A DNA stretch of 64,000 nucleotides from Nostoc sp. CHAB 5834 (GTDB lineage: Bacteria; Cyanobacteriota; Cyanobacteriia; Cyanobacteriales; Nostocaceae): positions 15,665 through 79,664 of the forward strand of contig JAIVFU010000026.1 of the NCBI GenBank assembly GCA_020829485.1, written 5' to 3'. The notes under the pieces were generated by a model. The model saw only the letters and a program-made list of their open reading frames with translations, was not told the origin of the DNA and searched no databases. Below, in pieces: positions 34,506 through 43,151 of the stretch. Within the stretch, counting starts at the first letter, position 1, and the number at the start of each line of letters is the position of its first letter. The position numbers were made by a program, and so were the translations under genes.

Positions 34506-35630
34506 ATGGCTCTCAATTTTCGCTTTGCGGTAGTCAGTGACTTACACCTGGCACTTCCCCACACAATCTGGGATCATCCCAACCGATTCCACCTAGTAGA
34601 AGTCAGTATCTCGGCGTTTCAAAGTGTACTAGAACATTTAACACAACTCGATTTAGATTTCTTGTTGTTGCCAGGAGATTTAACCCAGCACGGGGAACCA
34701 GAGAACCACGCCTGGTTGCAACAATGTTTAGCCCAGCTACCTTTTCCCGTGTATGTTGTTCCTGGCAATCATGACGTTCCTGTGCTATTAGCTGATCAGC
34801 AATCAATTGCTTTTGCGGACTTTCCCTACTATTACACAAAGTATGGCTACGAAGATCCACAGCAGATTTACTACATTCGTCAGTTATTGCCTGGAGTTAA
34901 GCTGATTGGGTTGAATTCTAACTCCTTTAATGACCAAGGTGAGCAGGTGGGGTGTTTGGATGCCAAACAGCTACGGTGGTTAGAAGAGGTGCTGGCGGCA
35001 TCTGCTGATGAATTAGTTCTGGTGATGGTGCATCATAATGTAGTGGAGCATTTGCCCAATCAATCGAGCCATCCACTAGCAAATCGCTATATGTTGTCCA
35101 ATTCAGCAGAACTATTGCAGTTGCTAAGGCGCTACGGAGTCAAACTAGTATTTACGGGACATTTGCACGTTCAGGATATTGCTTACTCCGATGGAGTATA
35201 TGATATTACTACTGGTTCTTTAGTGAGCTATCCTCACCCTTATCGGGTGCTAGAGTTTCATCGGGATAACCAAGGTAAAGAATCGTTGCAAATTATATCT
35301 CATCGGGTAGAGTCAGTGCCTGAGTTCCCCGACTTGCAACAGTCATCGCGGCAGTGGATGGGCGATCGCTCTTTCCCCTTCCTCATCAAGCTACTAACTC
35401 ACTCTCCATTAAATTTACCATTATCACAGGCAAAAAAATTAGCTCCTAGTTTGCGCGAGTTCTGGGCAACTATTGCCGATGGAGATGCAGTATTAGATTA
35501 TCCCCACTTTCCGTTAGAAGTGCGGCGTTACATTCAGTCCTATGGTGCATTGGCGCAGCAAAACCCCGGTATGGCTACTAATGCAACTCTGACGCTGATT
35601 GATAATAACAGCACACTTTTGCTAGGTTAG
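34506..35630 (+). CDS. metallophosphoesterase, cyclic-nucleotide phosphodiesterase-like
   Basis: A 374-residue calcineurin-like enzyme with the CpdA/Icc order of motifs: VVSDLHLALP, LLPGDLTQHGEPENH, VPGNHDVPVL, MVHHNVVEHLP and FTGHLHVQD. The H-x-N-x-x-E arrangement and GHLHVQD fit cAMP or related phosphodiesterases; the extra C-terminal 120 residues are helical. Not paralogous to the two smaller enzymes at 28-30 kb. Confidence 0.88.
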   Translation: MALNFRFAVVSDLHLALPHTIWDHPNRFHLVEVSISAFQSVLEHLTQLDLDFLLLPGDLTQHGEPENHAWLQQCLAQLPFPVYVVPGNHDVPVLLADQQSIAFADFPYYYTKYGYEDPQQIYYIRQLLPGVKLIGLNSNSFNDQGEQVGCLDAKQLRWLEEVLAASADELVLVMVHHNVVEHLPNQSSHPLANRYMLSNSAELLQLLRRYGVKLVFTGHLHVQDIAYSDGVYDITTGSLVSYPHPYRVLEFHRDNQGKESLQIISHRVESVPEFPDLQQSSRQWMGDRSFPFLIKLLTHSPLNLPLSQAKKLAPSLREFWATIADGDAVLDYPHFPLEVRRYIQSYGALAQQNPGMATNATLTLIDNNSTLLLG

Positions 35631-35740
35631 GAGTGATGAGTGTCCGTGTGGAGGTAACTTTTTTGTCTGGGTTAAAAGCAAGGTGACTTTTTAGATAGCG
35701 ATCGCTCCTACCATAATTCTCCTATGAGAAGTCATTGTAC

Positions 35741-35760
35741 AGACGCGATTAATCGCGTCT
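35741..35760. repeat. 20-bp palindrome between convergent genes
   Basis: AGACGCGATTAATCGCGTCT, identical to the units at 32815 and 61852. It touches the stop codon of the deaminase gene and may serve as a two-way terminator. Confidence 0.75.
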
Positions 35761-36192
35761 CTAATTACCGATATCTTCATTCCAAAGTTCGGAGTTAGTT
35801 TCAATAAACTCACTCATCATTTGTTCGCAATCATCAAGATTTAGATCAATTACTTCCACACCGTGAGATACCATAAATTCTTTAGCACCAGGAAAAGTTC
35901 TGGATTCTCCGACGATGACTTTTTTAATCCCAAATTGCACCACTGCCCCAGCGCATAAGTAACACGGCATTAAAGTTGAATAGAGTGTAGTACCTCTGTA
36001 GCTGCCAACTCTCCCAGCATTACGGAGACAATCTATTTCCGCATGGGTGACAGGATCAGCGTCTTGCACACGTTTATTGTGTCCTCTGCCCAGAATTTTC
36101 CCATCCTTGACAAGAACCGAACCAATGGGAATTCCCCCTTCTTGTCTGCCTTGTTTTGCTTCTTGAATAGCAGCTTCCATAAACTCATCCAT
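35761..36192 (-). CDS. cytosine/nucleoside deaminase
   Basis: A 143-residue zinc deaminase. Zinc and catalytic residues: HAEIDCL (H50, E52) and MPCYLCAGA (C77, C80). The length and DPVTHAEIDCLRNAGR resemble yeast cytosine deaminase more than tRNA or CMP deaminases, so conversion of cytosine to uracil is the best guess. It has an excellent ribosome site (AAAAGGAGAATTAAT). Head to head with a nucleoside hydrolase only 15 bases away, which would supply the free base. Confidence 0.88.
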   Translation of the reverse strand: MDEFMEAAIQEAKQGRQEGGIPIGSVLVKDGKILGRGHNKRVQDADPVTHAEIDCLRNAGRVGSYRGTTLYSTLMPCYLCAGAVVQFGIKKVIVGESRTFPGAKEFMVSHGVEVIDLNLDDCEQMMSEFIETNSELWNEDIGN

Positions 36193-36207
36193 ATTAATTC
36201 TCCTTTT

Positions 36208-37131
36208 ATGTCAAAACAACTTGTATTAATGGATCACGATGGCGGTGTAGATGATTATTTAGCAACTATGCTGCTGTTGACGATGGATCATATTGAACTC
36301 CTTGGTGTTGTCGTCACTCCAGCAGATTGCTACGTTCAACCAGCTGTTAGCGCCACACGTAAAATTATAGATTTGATGGGATTTTCTCATATCCCGGTAG
36401 CAGAAAGTACTGTGCGCGGTATCAATCCATTTCCTACTCTCTATCGCCGTGATTCGTTTATCGTTGACCATCTTCCCATTCTGAATCAAAGCGAAACCAT
36501 CACTACGCCTTTGGTTGCCAAAACAGGTCAAGATTTCATGATACAGGTGTTACGGGAGGCATCAGACCCCGTAACGTTGATGGTAACTGGGCCGTTGACG
36601 ACGGTTGCAGTGGCTTTAGACAAAGCACCAGACATTGAAGCCAAAATTCACAAAATTGTGTGGATGGGAGGTGCATTAAATGTTGGTGGCAATGTAGAAA
36701 AAAGTTTGGAAGCGGGACAAGATGGTTCTGCCGAATGGAATGTTTATTGGGATGCGGTTTCAGCAGCGCAGGTATGGAAAACGCAAATTGAAATTATTAT
36801 GTGTCCTTTGGATTTAACTAACAATGTCCCAGTTACATCGGAGTTAGTATACAAAATGGGACGACAACGCCACTATCCCATCTCTGATTTAGCCGGACAA
36901 TGTTATGCACTAGTTATCCCCCAAGATTATTATTTTTGGGATGTGCTGGCAACAGCTTATTTGGGACATCCAGAATTCTATCAATTGCGCGAATGGGAAA
37001 CAGAAATTATCACCACTGGTATTAGTCAAGGACGTACTAAAGTAGTTCCTCGTGGTCGGAAAATTTATGCAATGGATAAAGTAGATAAAGATGCTTTTTA
37101 TGCTTACATCTTGCAGCAATGGGCAAGATAA
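36208..37131 (+). CDS. inosine-uridine type nucleoside hydrolase
   Basis: A 307-residue calcium-dependent N-ribohydrolase that frees the base from ribonucleosides. The N-terminal motif is MDHDGGVDDYLATMLL (D9, D11, D15, D16), followed by VTGPLTTVAVAL, KIVWMGGALNVGGNV and EWNVYWDAVSA, all typical. I start at the ATG at 36208; the longer frame lies wholly in the opposite deaminase gene. No ribosome site precedes this ATG on the plus strand (only TTCTCCTTTT), so the mRNA may be leaderless or weakly translated. Confidence 0.9.
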   Translation: MSKQLVLMDHDGGVDDYLATMLLLTMDHIELLGVVVTPADCYVQPAVSATRKIIDLMGFSHIPVAESTVRGINPFPTLYRRDSFIVDHLPILNQSETITTPLVAKTGQDFMIQVLREASDPVTLMVTGPLTTVAVALDKAPDIEAKIHKIVWMGGALNVGGNVEKSLEAGQDGSAEWNVYWDAVSAAQVWKTQIEIIMCPLDLTNNVPVTSELVYKMGRQRHYPISDLAGQCYALVIPQDYYFWDVLATAYLGHPEFYQLREWETEIITTGISQGRTKVVPRGRKIYAMDKVDKDAFYAYILQQWAR

Positions 37132-37281
37132 AAAATTAAAAATTAAAAATTAAATTTCAAGTTTAAGTGAATGAGCTAACAAACGTGGAGTATGCGATCG
37201 CTAACCTAACTCTGAACGAGCGCTCGCTCCGAATTCAAGAGTAAAATCTAAGCAGTTATAAAGGATGGTAAAGTTTAGCTT

Positions 37282-38202
37282 TTACTTTCCTAATCCACTA
37301 CCATAACCTTCTGGGTTAGAACCACGAATCACTTCACCTTGAGGCTTAACCGCTTGAATTTTCTTAGAAAATTCTGGTAAGTATTTTTCTATATCGTATT
37401 GGTCAATTATCTTTTCGTACCAATAATCTTTTTCCATCAATTTGATGGTTCTTAGAACGGATTCAGGGGAATAAAATGATTTTATTTGATATGCTTCCTC
37501 ATAATTTTTCATTGCTGAATCTAAATTTCCTTTGCATAAGTCAACTAGTGATAGTCCCCAATAGCTATCAGCAGCCGAATTTGGATCTCCTTGGACTTTA
37601 AAATTATTGATTGCCTTCAAAAAATATTCATTTGCTTTCTCTAAGGAGCCTGTTCTGAAATAATACCAAGCAAACTGGTGAAAGTGCCAACTATTGAATG
37701 AAATTTTATTATCCTCTTCAAGTTTCAATATCTCTTTGAAGCGATGCTGATGTAAAGCTGGATATCTAGAATTGATAATTGCATACAAATAATAATCTAC
37801 AATAGGATAATACCTTTCTGACCTAACATTTTCTTGAGAAAATCGGATTCCCAACTTCTTAAAGGCTATTTCAAGATCTGGAATTGCTGCATCATACTCA
37901 AAATCATCTATTAAAGCTTTACCTGCCTGTAAGTTTTCATAAGGCCCAAGCTTATCTAAAAAGACTTCCTTTACTTTGGTATCAATCTGATTCATCACAA
38001 CTAAGCCTACACCTATCAAGGCGATAAGACCTCCAATCCAAGATACTGAAGGCTCCGTCTCAGTAAGGAAAACCAACAATCTCTTAAGAAGGCTAGAAGA
38101 TCGTACTTTAAGTTCAGGTTGCTGAAGATTAGTAGTTGCAGAAGTATTATTATCTACTGAAACGTTTGAAGACTGAGCAGGACTTTGGGGTGTATCATTC
38201 AT
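37282..38202 (-). CDS. membrane-anchored TPR protein
   Basis: A 306-residue protein: disordered N-terminus rich in Ser/Asn (1-45), one membrane helix (WIGGLIALIGVGLVVMNQI, about 55-73), then helical repeats with TPR spacing (YENLQAGKALIDDFEYDAAI; WYYFRTGSLEKANEYFLKAI; YWGLSLVDLCKGNLDSAMKN). Probably a scaffold facing the periplasm or cytoplasm. Function not assigned. Confidence 0.78.
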   Translation of the reverse strand: MNDTPQSPAQSSNVSVDNNTSATTNLQQPELKVRSSSLLKRLLVFLTETEPSVSWIGGLIALIGVGLVVMNQIDTKVKEVFLDKLGPYENLQAGKALIDDFEYDAAIPDLEIAFKKLGIRFSQENVRSERYYPIVDYYLYAIINSRYPALHQHRFKEILKLEEDNKISFNSWHFHQFAWYYFRTGSLEKANEYFLKAINNFKVQGDPNSAADSYWGLSLVDLCKGNLDSAMKNYEEAYQIKSFYSPESVLRTIKLMEKDYWYEKIIDQYDIEKYLPEFSKKIQAVKPQGEVIRGSNPEGYGSGLGK

Positions 38203-38340
38203 AACTCTATTTCATAAAGTGGGTTGAAACTGATTACACAATTTACGGGTACTATGCAAACACAATCGTTGGATACAAGTAAAAAAGCTATTGAGGCAAG
38301 TAGCATTATTATTACGAAATAGCAAAATTTCTATTATTTA

Positions 38341-38892
38341 TTAATATTTGATAAACTTTAAACCTAAGAAGAGAGCCGCAACAGTTCCTGCGACAGAAAT
38401 TTCTCCCTGAAAGATTTTTTCTAAAACTGATTCTACAGGAATAAATACAACTTCAATCTCTTCAGTAATATCTAGTTGTTGCTCTCCAACTTTGCTCACA
38501 TTCTCTGCTAAAAATAAATGTATTTGATTGGTATATTTACTCGGCTTATCGTATAAAGTTCCGATTTTTCTAAATTCTTGGGGAATATAACCAGTCTCTT
38601 CTGTCAGTTCTCTAATTGCTGCTACTTCTGCACTCTCTTTTGTCGGGTCAAAATTCCCTGCTGGCAGTTCTAAGAAAAATTCACCTACTGCGTGTCTGTA
38701 TTGCAGGACAAAAATTATCTCTTTATTACTAGTAATAGGTAAAATCATCGCAACGTCAGGCTTAATACTGACAAAATAATCATCTATAATTTTACCATTG
38801 GGTAATTCTATTTCATCTTGCCTCACCTGACACCAAGGATGATCTAAAACCATTTTTGATTTTAAAATCTTCCATTTTTTTAATTCGTTCAT
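38341..38892 (-). CDS. Nudix hydrolase, ADP-ribose pyrophosphatase-like
   Basis: A 183-residue Nudix enzyme. The box runs from G79 to Y102 (GNFDPTKESAEVAAIRELTE then ETGY), with one residue more than the standard spacing before the first Glu. FVLQYRHAVGEFFLELPAG before the box is typical of ADP-sugar pyrophosphatases (NudF group). Very AT-rich. Stands alone. Confidence 0.9.
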   Translation of the reverse strand: MNELKKWKILKSKMVLDHPWCQVRQDEIELPNGKIIDDYFVSIKPDVAMILPITSNKEIIFVLQYRHAVGEFFLELPAGNFDPTKESAEVAAIRELTEETGYIPQEFRKIGTLYDKPSKYTNQIHLFLAENVSKVGEQQLDITEEIEVVFIPVESVLEKIFQGEISVAGTVAALFLGLKFIKY

Positions 38893-39018
38893 AAATAAAA
38901 TGATGTATAAAACCTTTAATCATCAAGCAATGAATGTAAAAAAGTATAACAGATGCATCTGATAATCTAAACTTTGAACTTACACTGGCTTTTGCATAAC
39001 ATAATATGTATAACCAGT

Positions 39019-40056
39019 ATGCAAATAAATATAAAGCTATTTACAGTAAACAAAAGGTTTCCGTTGACTATTAGTCGAGGTACAACGGCACAGACAACTA
39101 ATGTATGGGTGAGAATTTCACAAGATGGGATCGAAGGTTGGGGAGAAGCATCACCATTTGGCGTGGGTAATCATCGGCAATCAACTGATGCAATCAAAAA
39201 TGCTCTAGAGCAAGTTGTGCCACTGCTGCAAACATTCAACCCCTTACAACGTCAGGAAATTGAGCAAGTTTTAACACAAAACCAGGTTCCTTCTGCTGCA
39301 AAAGCTGCCTTGGATATAGCAATGCACGACTGGTTGGGTAAGCGCGTAGGATTACCCTTGTGGCAAATTTGGGGACTCGATCGCAACCAAATAGTACCGA
39401 CTTCTGTCACAATTGGGATTAATTCACCTGAAGGAGCCAGAGCTAGAGCGCGAGACTGGTTAGAATTTACTGATGTCCGCCTTTTCAAGGTTAAGCTAGG
39501 TAGTCCAGATGGCATAGATGCAGATAAAAAAATGCTCTTAGCAGTGCAACAAGAAGCACCATTACTAGAATTTTTCGTTGATGCCAACGGGGGTTGGAGC
39601 TTGGAGGATGCGATCGCAATGTGCAATTGGCTAGCTAATTTAGGTATAAAATATGTAGAACAGCCATTGCCACGGGGGCAGGAAAAAAGTTTAGCAAAAC
39701 TCAAAGAACACTCTCCCCTGCCCATCTTTGTCGATGAAAGTTGCTTCACAAGTTGCGATATTCCCCATTTGGCAAACTACGTGGATGGTATCAATATCAA
39801 ACTGATGAAATCAGGGGGACTAACTGAAGCAATGCGAATGGTACATACAGCGCGAGCATATCGGTTGCAAGTAATGTTTGGTTGCTATTCTGACAGTTCC
39901 CTAGCTAATACAGCAGCATTACAGCTAGCGCCACTAGCTGATTATCTAGATTTAGACAGTCACCTCAATTTAATCGATGATCCTTTTACGGGTGCATTGC
40001 TAAAAGAAGGAAGAGTTTTGCCAAACGATTTACCAGGCTTGGGGGTAAGCTGTTGA
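39019..40056 (+). CDS. enolase-superfamily racemase/epimerase, DgcA-like
   Basis: A 345-residue muconate-lactonising-type enzyme. Seen: KVK pair (K157, K159), metal ligands D188 (VDANGG), E214 (VEQPLP) and D239 (FVDES), and the second base K261 (NIKLMKSGG), so all catalytic residues are present. By itself it would be called dipeptide (L-Ala-D/L-Glu) epimerase. The next gene on the same strand, 67 bases on, is a DUF1611 protein; that pair matches DgcA-DgcN, where DgcA racemises N-acetyl-D-glutamate. I start at ATG 39019, before the first strand MQINIKLFTV. Confidence 0.88.
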   Translation: MQINIKLFTVNKRFPLTISRGTTAQTTNVWVRISQDGIEGWGEASPFGVGNHRQSTDAIKNALEQVVPLLQTFNPLQRQEIEQVLTQNQVPSAAKAALDIAMHDWLGKRVGLPLWQIWGLDRNQIVPTSVTIGINSPEGARARARDWLEFTDVRLFKVKLGSPDGIDADKKMLLAVQQEAPLLEFFVDANGGWSLEDAIAMCNWLANLGIKYVEQPLPRGQEKSLAKLKEHSPLPIFVDESCFTSCDIPHLANYVDGINIKLMKSGGLTEAMRMVHTARAYRLQVMFGCYSDSSLANTAALQLAPLADYLDLDSHLNLIDDPFTGALLKEGRVLPNDLPGLGVSC

Positions 40057-40123
40057 ACAAATAACCTTGCATATTACCTGGAAGTAAAATTATTGTGGGG
40101 TGAGCATCTTGCCCGCCCTGGTT

Positions 40124-41203
40124 ATGCAAATTAAAAGTACATTAGCTTACAACACAGTGCAACTATCACCTAATCAACGAGTAGCTATCTTGCTACATGA
40201 AGGAATTATTGGAACTCACGGCAAAACAGGGCTAGCAATTTTACGTTACAGTGAAGCCCCAATCGTAGCCGTAATCGATCGCGAGTGTGCTGGCAAATCC
40301 TTACCAGAATTAACTAATATCAAGCGTGATGTGCCAATAGTGGCATCGGTAGCCGCAGCCCTTGAATACAAGCCAGAAGTCTTGGTAATAGGCATTGCCC
40401 CAGGAGGTGGTGCTGTACCAGATGATTACTGGTTGGAAATTAAAGACGCTCTAGCAGCTGGAATGTCGCTGGTAAATGGTTTACATACACCAATGGCGAA
40501 CATACCAGAGTTAAATGCACTGCTCAAATCAGGGCAAGTAATTTGGGATGTACGCAAAGAGCCACCTAATATAAGTGTTGCTAGTGGAATGGCACGTACC
40601 CTTTCCTGTCGGCGGGTGTTGACAGTGGGAACCGACATGGCGATCGGTAAAATGTCAACTAGTCTAGAGTTACATTGGGCAGCAAAACAGCGAGGCTGGC
40701 GTTCTAAATTCCTCGCCACCGGTCAAACTGGGGTGATGTTAGAAGGGGATGGTGTGCCTTTAGATGCCGTGCGGGTAGACTTTGCCGCCGGTGCTGTGGA
40801 ACAGATAGTTATGCGCTATGGCAAAAACTACGACATTTTGCACATTGAAGGACAAGGTTCACTGCTACACCCTGGTTCAACGGCAACCTTACCCCTAATC
40901 CGTGGTTCGCAACCAACCCAACTGCTGTTAGCACATCGCGCAAGACAAGTTCATGTACGTAATCATCCCCATGTACTTATTCCGCCTTTACCAGAAGTAA
41001 TTCGGCTTTATGAAACTGTTGCTAGTGCTGGTGGTGCTTTTGCAAGTGTTTCTGTAGTGGGGATAGCGCTGAACACAGCCCATTTAGATGAATCTGCGGC
41101 AGAGGAAAGCATCGCTCAAACAATAGCAGAAACCGGGCTACCTTGCACAGATGTAGTCCGCTTTGATGCCAATGTGCTTTTGGATGCGGTGATGAAGAAT
41201 TAG
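40124..41203 (+). CDS. DUF1611 protein, DgcN-like D-glutamate N-acetyltransferase
   Basis: A 359-residue protein: an N-terminal Rossmann-like domain (AILLHEGIIGTHGKTGLAIL; EVLVIGIAPGGGAVPDDYW) and a C-terminal P-loop domain with VGTDMAIGKMSTSLEL (about 168-183) and GQGSLLHPG. This is the DUF1611 family. In other bacteria and archaea, DgcN of this family acetylates D-glutamate and works with the racemase DgcA; here the same two genes are adjacent and co-directional. D-glutamate from peptidoglycan would be the substrate. The start at 40124 is preferred; GTG at 40100 has no better ribosome site. Confidence 0.82.
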   Translation: MQIKSTLAYNTVQLSPNQRVAILLHEGIIGTHGKTGLAILRYSEAPIVAVIDRECAGKSLPELTNIKRDVPIVASVAAALEYKPEVLVIGIAPGGGAVPDDYWLEIKDALAAGMSLVNGLHTPMANIPELNALLKSGQVIWDVRKEPPNISVASGMARTLSCRRVLTVGTDMAIGKMSTSLELHWAAKQRGWRSKFLATGQTGVMLEGDGVPLDAVRVDFAAGAVEQIVMRYGKNYDILHIEGQGSLLHPGSTATLPLIRGSQPTQLLLAHRARQVHVRNHPHVLIPPLPEVIRLYETVASAGGAFASVSVVGIALNTAHLDESAAEESIAQTIAETGLPCTDVVRFDANVLLDAVMKN

Positions 41204-41263
41204 ATGTAGATTTTACTTCATCCAAAAACCATTGCAATATTACAAACGCTAAATGCGATTACT

Positions 41264-41302
41264 AGTAGAGACACAAAATCGTTACGCTAACGTGTCTCTA
41301 CT
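41264..41302 (+). terminator. rho-independent terminator candidate
   Basis: AGTAGAGACAC at 41264-41274 pairs perfectly with GTGTCTCTACT at 41292-41302, followed by CTTTTATTTT. It lies 60 bases after the DgcN-like gene. Confidence 0.75.
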
Positions 41303-41494
41303 CTTTTATTTTGCGATTAAAAAAATTGCGTAATATATGGCGCTTTCGGCGGCTGGAGGAGCTTTGCCTAAATCTCTTATACCTGATAAGCAACTTTTAT
41401 GAGAGCCATTAAACTTTTTTTGTCAAGTCCTATTGACGTTTTGTAACAATATTGTTAAATTTAGTTACATAAACAAACAAAAAAGAGAAAAATT

Positions 41495-41665
41495 ATGTAT
41501 ACAACAATAAATGAAGACGGCATCCTCAATAACTACGCAGCTGAACCCAAGATGTATTACGCCGAGTACCCGGCAATTTGGGAACAACGTAAATATGTTT
41601 TACAGGCTCTTTTTGCGACTTTAATTGTCACAACTATAGTTTTGGTTGGTTTTACCGTTAGCTAA
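41495..41665 (+). CDS. psb34: Psb34, Ssl1498-family light-harvesting-like protein
   Basis: A 56-residue single-helix membrane protein, MYTTINEDGILNNYAAEPKM, then YYAEYPAIWEQRKYVLQALF and a membrane helix ATLIVTTIVLVGFTVS. This matches the Ssl1498 / Psb34 family, which binds photosystem II assembly intermediates near CP47 and helps the change from RC47 to mature PSII. AAAGAGAAAAATT precedes the ATG. A clear terminator follows at 41723. The gene is short and easily missed. Confidence 0.85.
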   Translation: MYTTINEDGILNNYAAEPKMYYAEYPAIWEQRKYVLQALFATLIVTTIVLVGFTVS

Positions 41666-41722
41666 GATTTTTTAGATATCGGTATCGCTATATCTCATCG
41701 TCATTCGTACCTCTCTCTCTTA

Positions 41723-41750
41723 CCTCGGTTAGTTTCGCCGGGGTTTTTTG
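41723..41750 (+). terminator. rho-independent terminator of psb34
   Basis: CCTCGG pairs with CCGGGG (one G-U) across a nine-base loop, followed by TTTTTTGTTTTTT. Confidence 0.8.
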
Positions 41751-41865
41751 TTTTTTAATTCTGTGCGTTGGCTTTAACCGTCGTAGGCATCGCATCCAAA
41801 ACAGCGACGTTGTAAAATAACTGCGATCGCTCATAAAATAAAGACAAATCAATAAAGGGGTGTTT

Positions 41866-42612
41866 ATGACAACCCAACTCGGTGAAAGTAAATCTTCAAC
41901 AGAACTGGTAATATCTTGGGAAGCGTTGCCCGCAGATTTTCACCTAGAGGATGAACCAGTGGAAAATACAGGTCAGCCACTATTAGCTGGTGCTTTGCGC
42001 GAAAGCCTAGAGATAAGTGGTTTCATCCAACCGCAGATGTTGATAGCCTCGAATTTTGGACTTTGTGCAACAATAAACGGACAATTTGTTGCTAAAGCAC
42101 CCGACTGGGTTTATGTACCATCGGTAAATCAAGTTTTAAGAGAACGCAAAAGCTATACATCCAATTTAGATGGGGATATTCCGGCAATTGTGATGGAATT
42201 TCTATCTGACGCTGAGGGTGGAGAATACTCTTTTAAGCGAACCTATCCACCAGGAAAATGGTTTTTTTATGAGCAGATTGTTCAAGTTCCAATTTATGTA
42301 ATTTTTGACCCAAATGGCGGTTTGTTAGAATTTTACCAACTGGAAAACAGCCGCTACGAGTTAAAGCAACCGGATGAAAATGGTCGTCATTGGATTGATT
42401 CAATGGGTTTATTTCTGGGAACTTGGCAAGGAACAAAGGAAGCTAGAACTGGTTACTGGTTGCGGTGGTGGGATAAGGCAGGTAATTTGTTGCTTTGGGC
42501 GGTAGAGCAAATTGAACAGGAACGCCAGCGTACCGAACAGGAACGCCAACAAAAAGAACGGCTAATTGCCTATTTACAATCTCAAGGTATTGATCCAAAT
42601 AATTTGCATTAG
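41866..42612 (+). CDS. Uma2 family nuclease-like protein
   Basis: A 248-residue Uma2 protein from ATG 41866 (AAAGGGGTGTTT upstream). Motifs: VAKAPDWVYVPSVNQ (Asp), IPAIVMEFLSDAEGGEYSFKRTY (Glu; the usual following E-x-K lysine is shifted), KWFFYEQIVQVPIYVIFDPNGG. It ends in a coiled coil (EQERQRTEQERQQKERLIAYL) and QGIDPNN, the same ending style as the genes at 2702 and 62781. Confidence 0.85.
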   Translation: MTTQLGESKSSTELVISWEALPADFHLEDEPVENTGQPLLAGALRESLEISGFIQPQMLIASNFGLCATINGQFVAKAPDWVYVPSVNQVLRERKSYTSNLDGDIPAIVMEFLSDAEGGEYSFKRTYPPGKWFFYEQIVQVPIYVIFDPNGGLLEFYQLENSRYELKQPDENGRHWIDSMGLFLGTWQGTKEARTGYWLRWWDKAGNLLLWAVEQIEQERQRTEQERQQKERLIAYLQSQGIDPNNLH

Positions 42613-42676
42613 CATAAGTAAGTCGGTGTGAATAATTCAAACTATGTGTTTTTTAATGTAAAATTATTGTAATCCA

Positions 42677-42730
42677 GTTTGTAGTAAGGACTTCAGTCCT
42701 TCTTTTAGGACTAAAGTCCTTACTACAAAC
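42677..42730. repeat. 54-bp near-perfect hairpin
   Basis: GTTTGTAGTAAGGACTT at 42677-42693 pairs perfectly with AAGTCCTTACTACAAAC at 42714-42730; CAGTCCT and AGGACTA nearly pair inside. The AAGGACTAAAGTCCTTACTAC half also occurs at 34038-34058. Confidence 0.8.
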
Positions 42731-42927
42731 ATGCAAATTATTTTCGCCGTACTACTTACTATAGACCAAATTTTCAAGTATTTGAGTGACTTAGTTTAAG
42801 CAAACAAGTGCTGGGGTACGTCAGCCCCTTTGGGGAAGTCAAAAGTCAAAATTAATAATCCCCATAAATAAATTTACTTGCTCTGTATCATTAGGAAACT
42901 CCAAAAAATAAATTATTCCACTTAAAG

Positions 42928-42987
42928 TCGTTGACTGTTGACTGTTGACTGAAAACTCGTGAACCGTCAACGGTCAACAGTGAACAA
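42928..42987. repeat. STRR fold-back, GTTGACT type
   Basis: Three GTTGACT heptads, a short loop and then CCGTCAACGGTCAACAGTG, complementary to them. Same heptad as in the elements at 7988 and 44830, but without their ends. Confidence 0.7.
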
Positions 42988-43151
42988 TAGCAATGGAATA
43001 TTTTTTTACTTGGAAGTCCCTTAGTCTGTTTTGGTCAGCTAACAGTTCGCGCTTGGGCATACTGCCTCACAAAAAATACATCACTATATGCGTATTTTGC
43101 TAATTGCTCATAAAATTTAAAAAAGAGCCTTTTGCATACGTGGGCCTAAGC

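Larger units (their letters stand above)
42613..43151. other. intergenic with two fold-back repeats
   Basis: Contains the hairpin at 42677-42730 and the heptad block at 42928-42987. The rest shows no gene. Confidence 0.55.

Noticed and set aside
41430..41480. RpaB (HLR1) site upstream of psb34
   Set aside because: Only one GTTACATA half is clear; the second direct repeat at the required spacing is missing.
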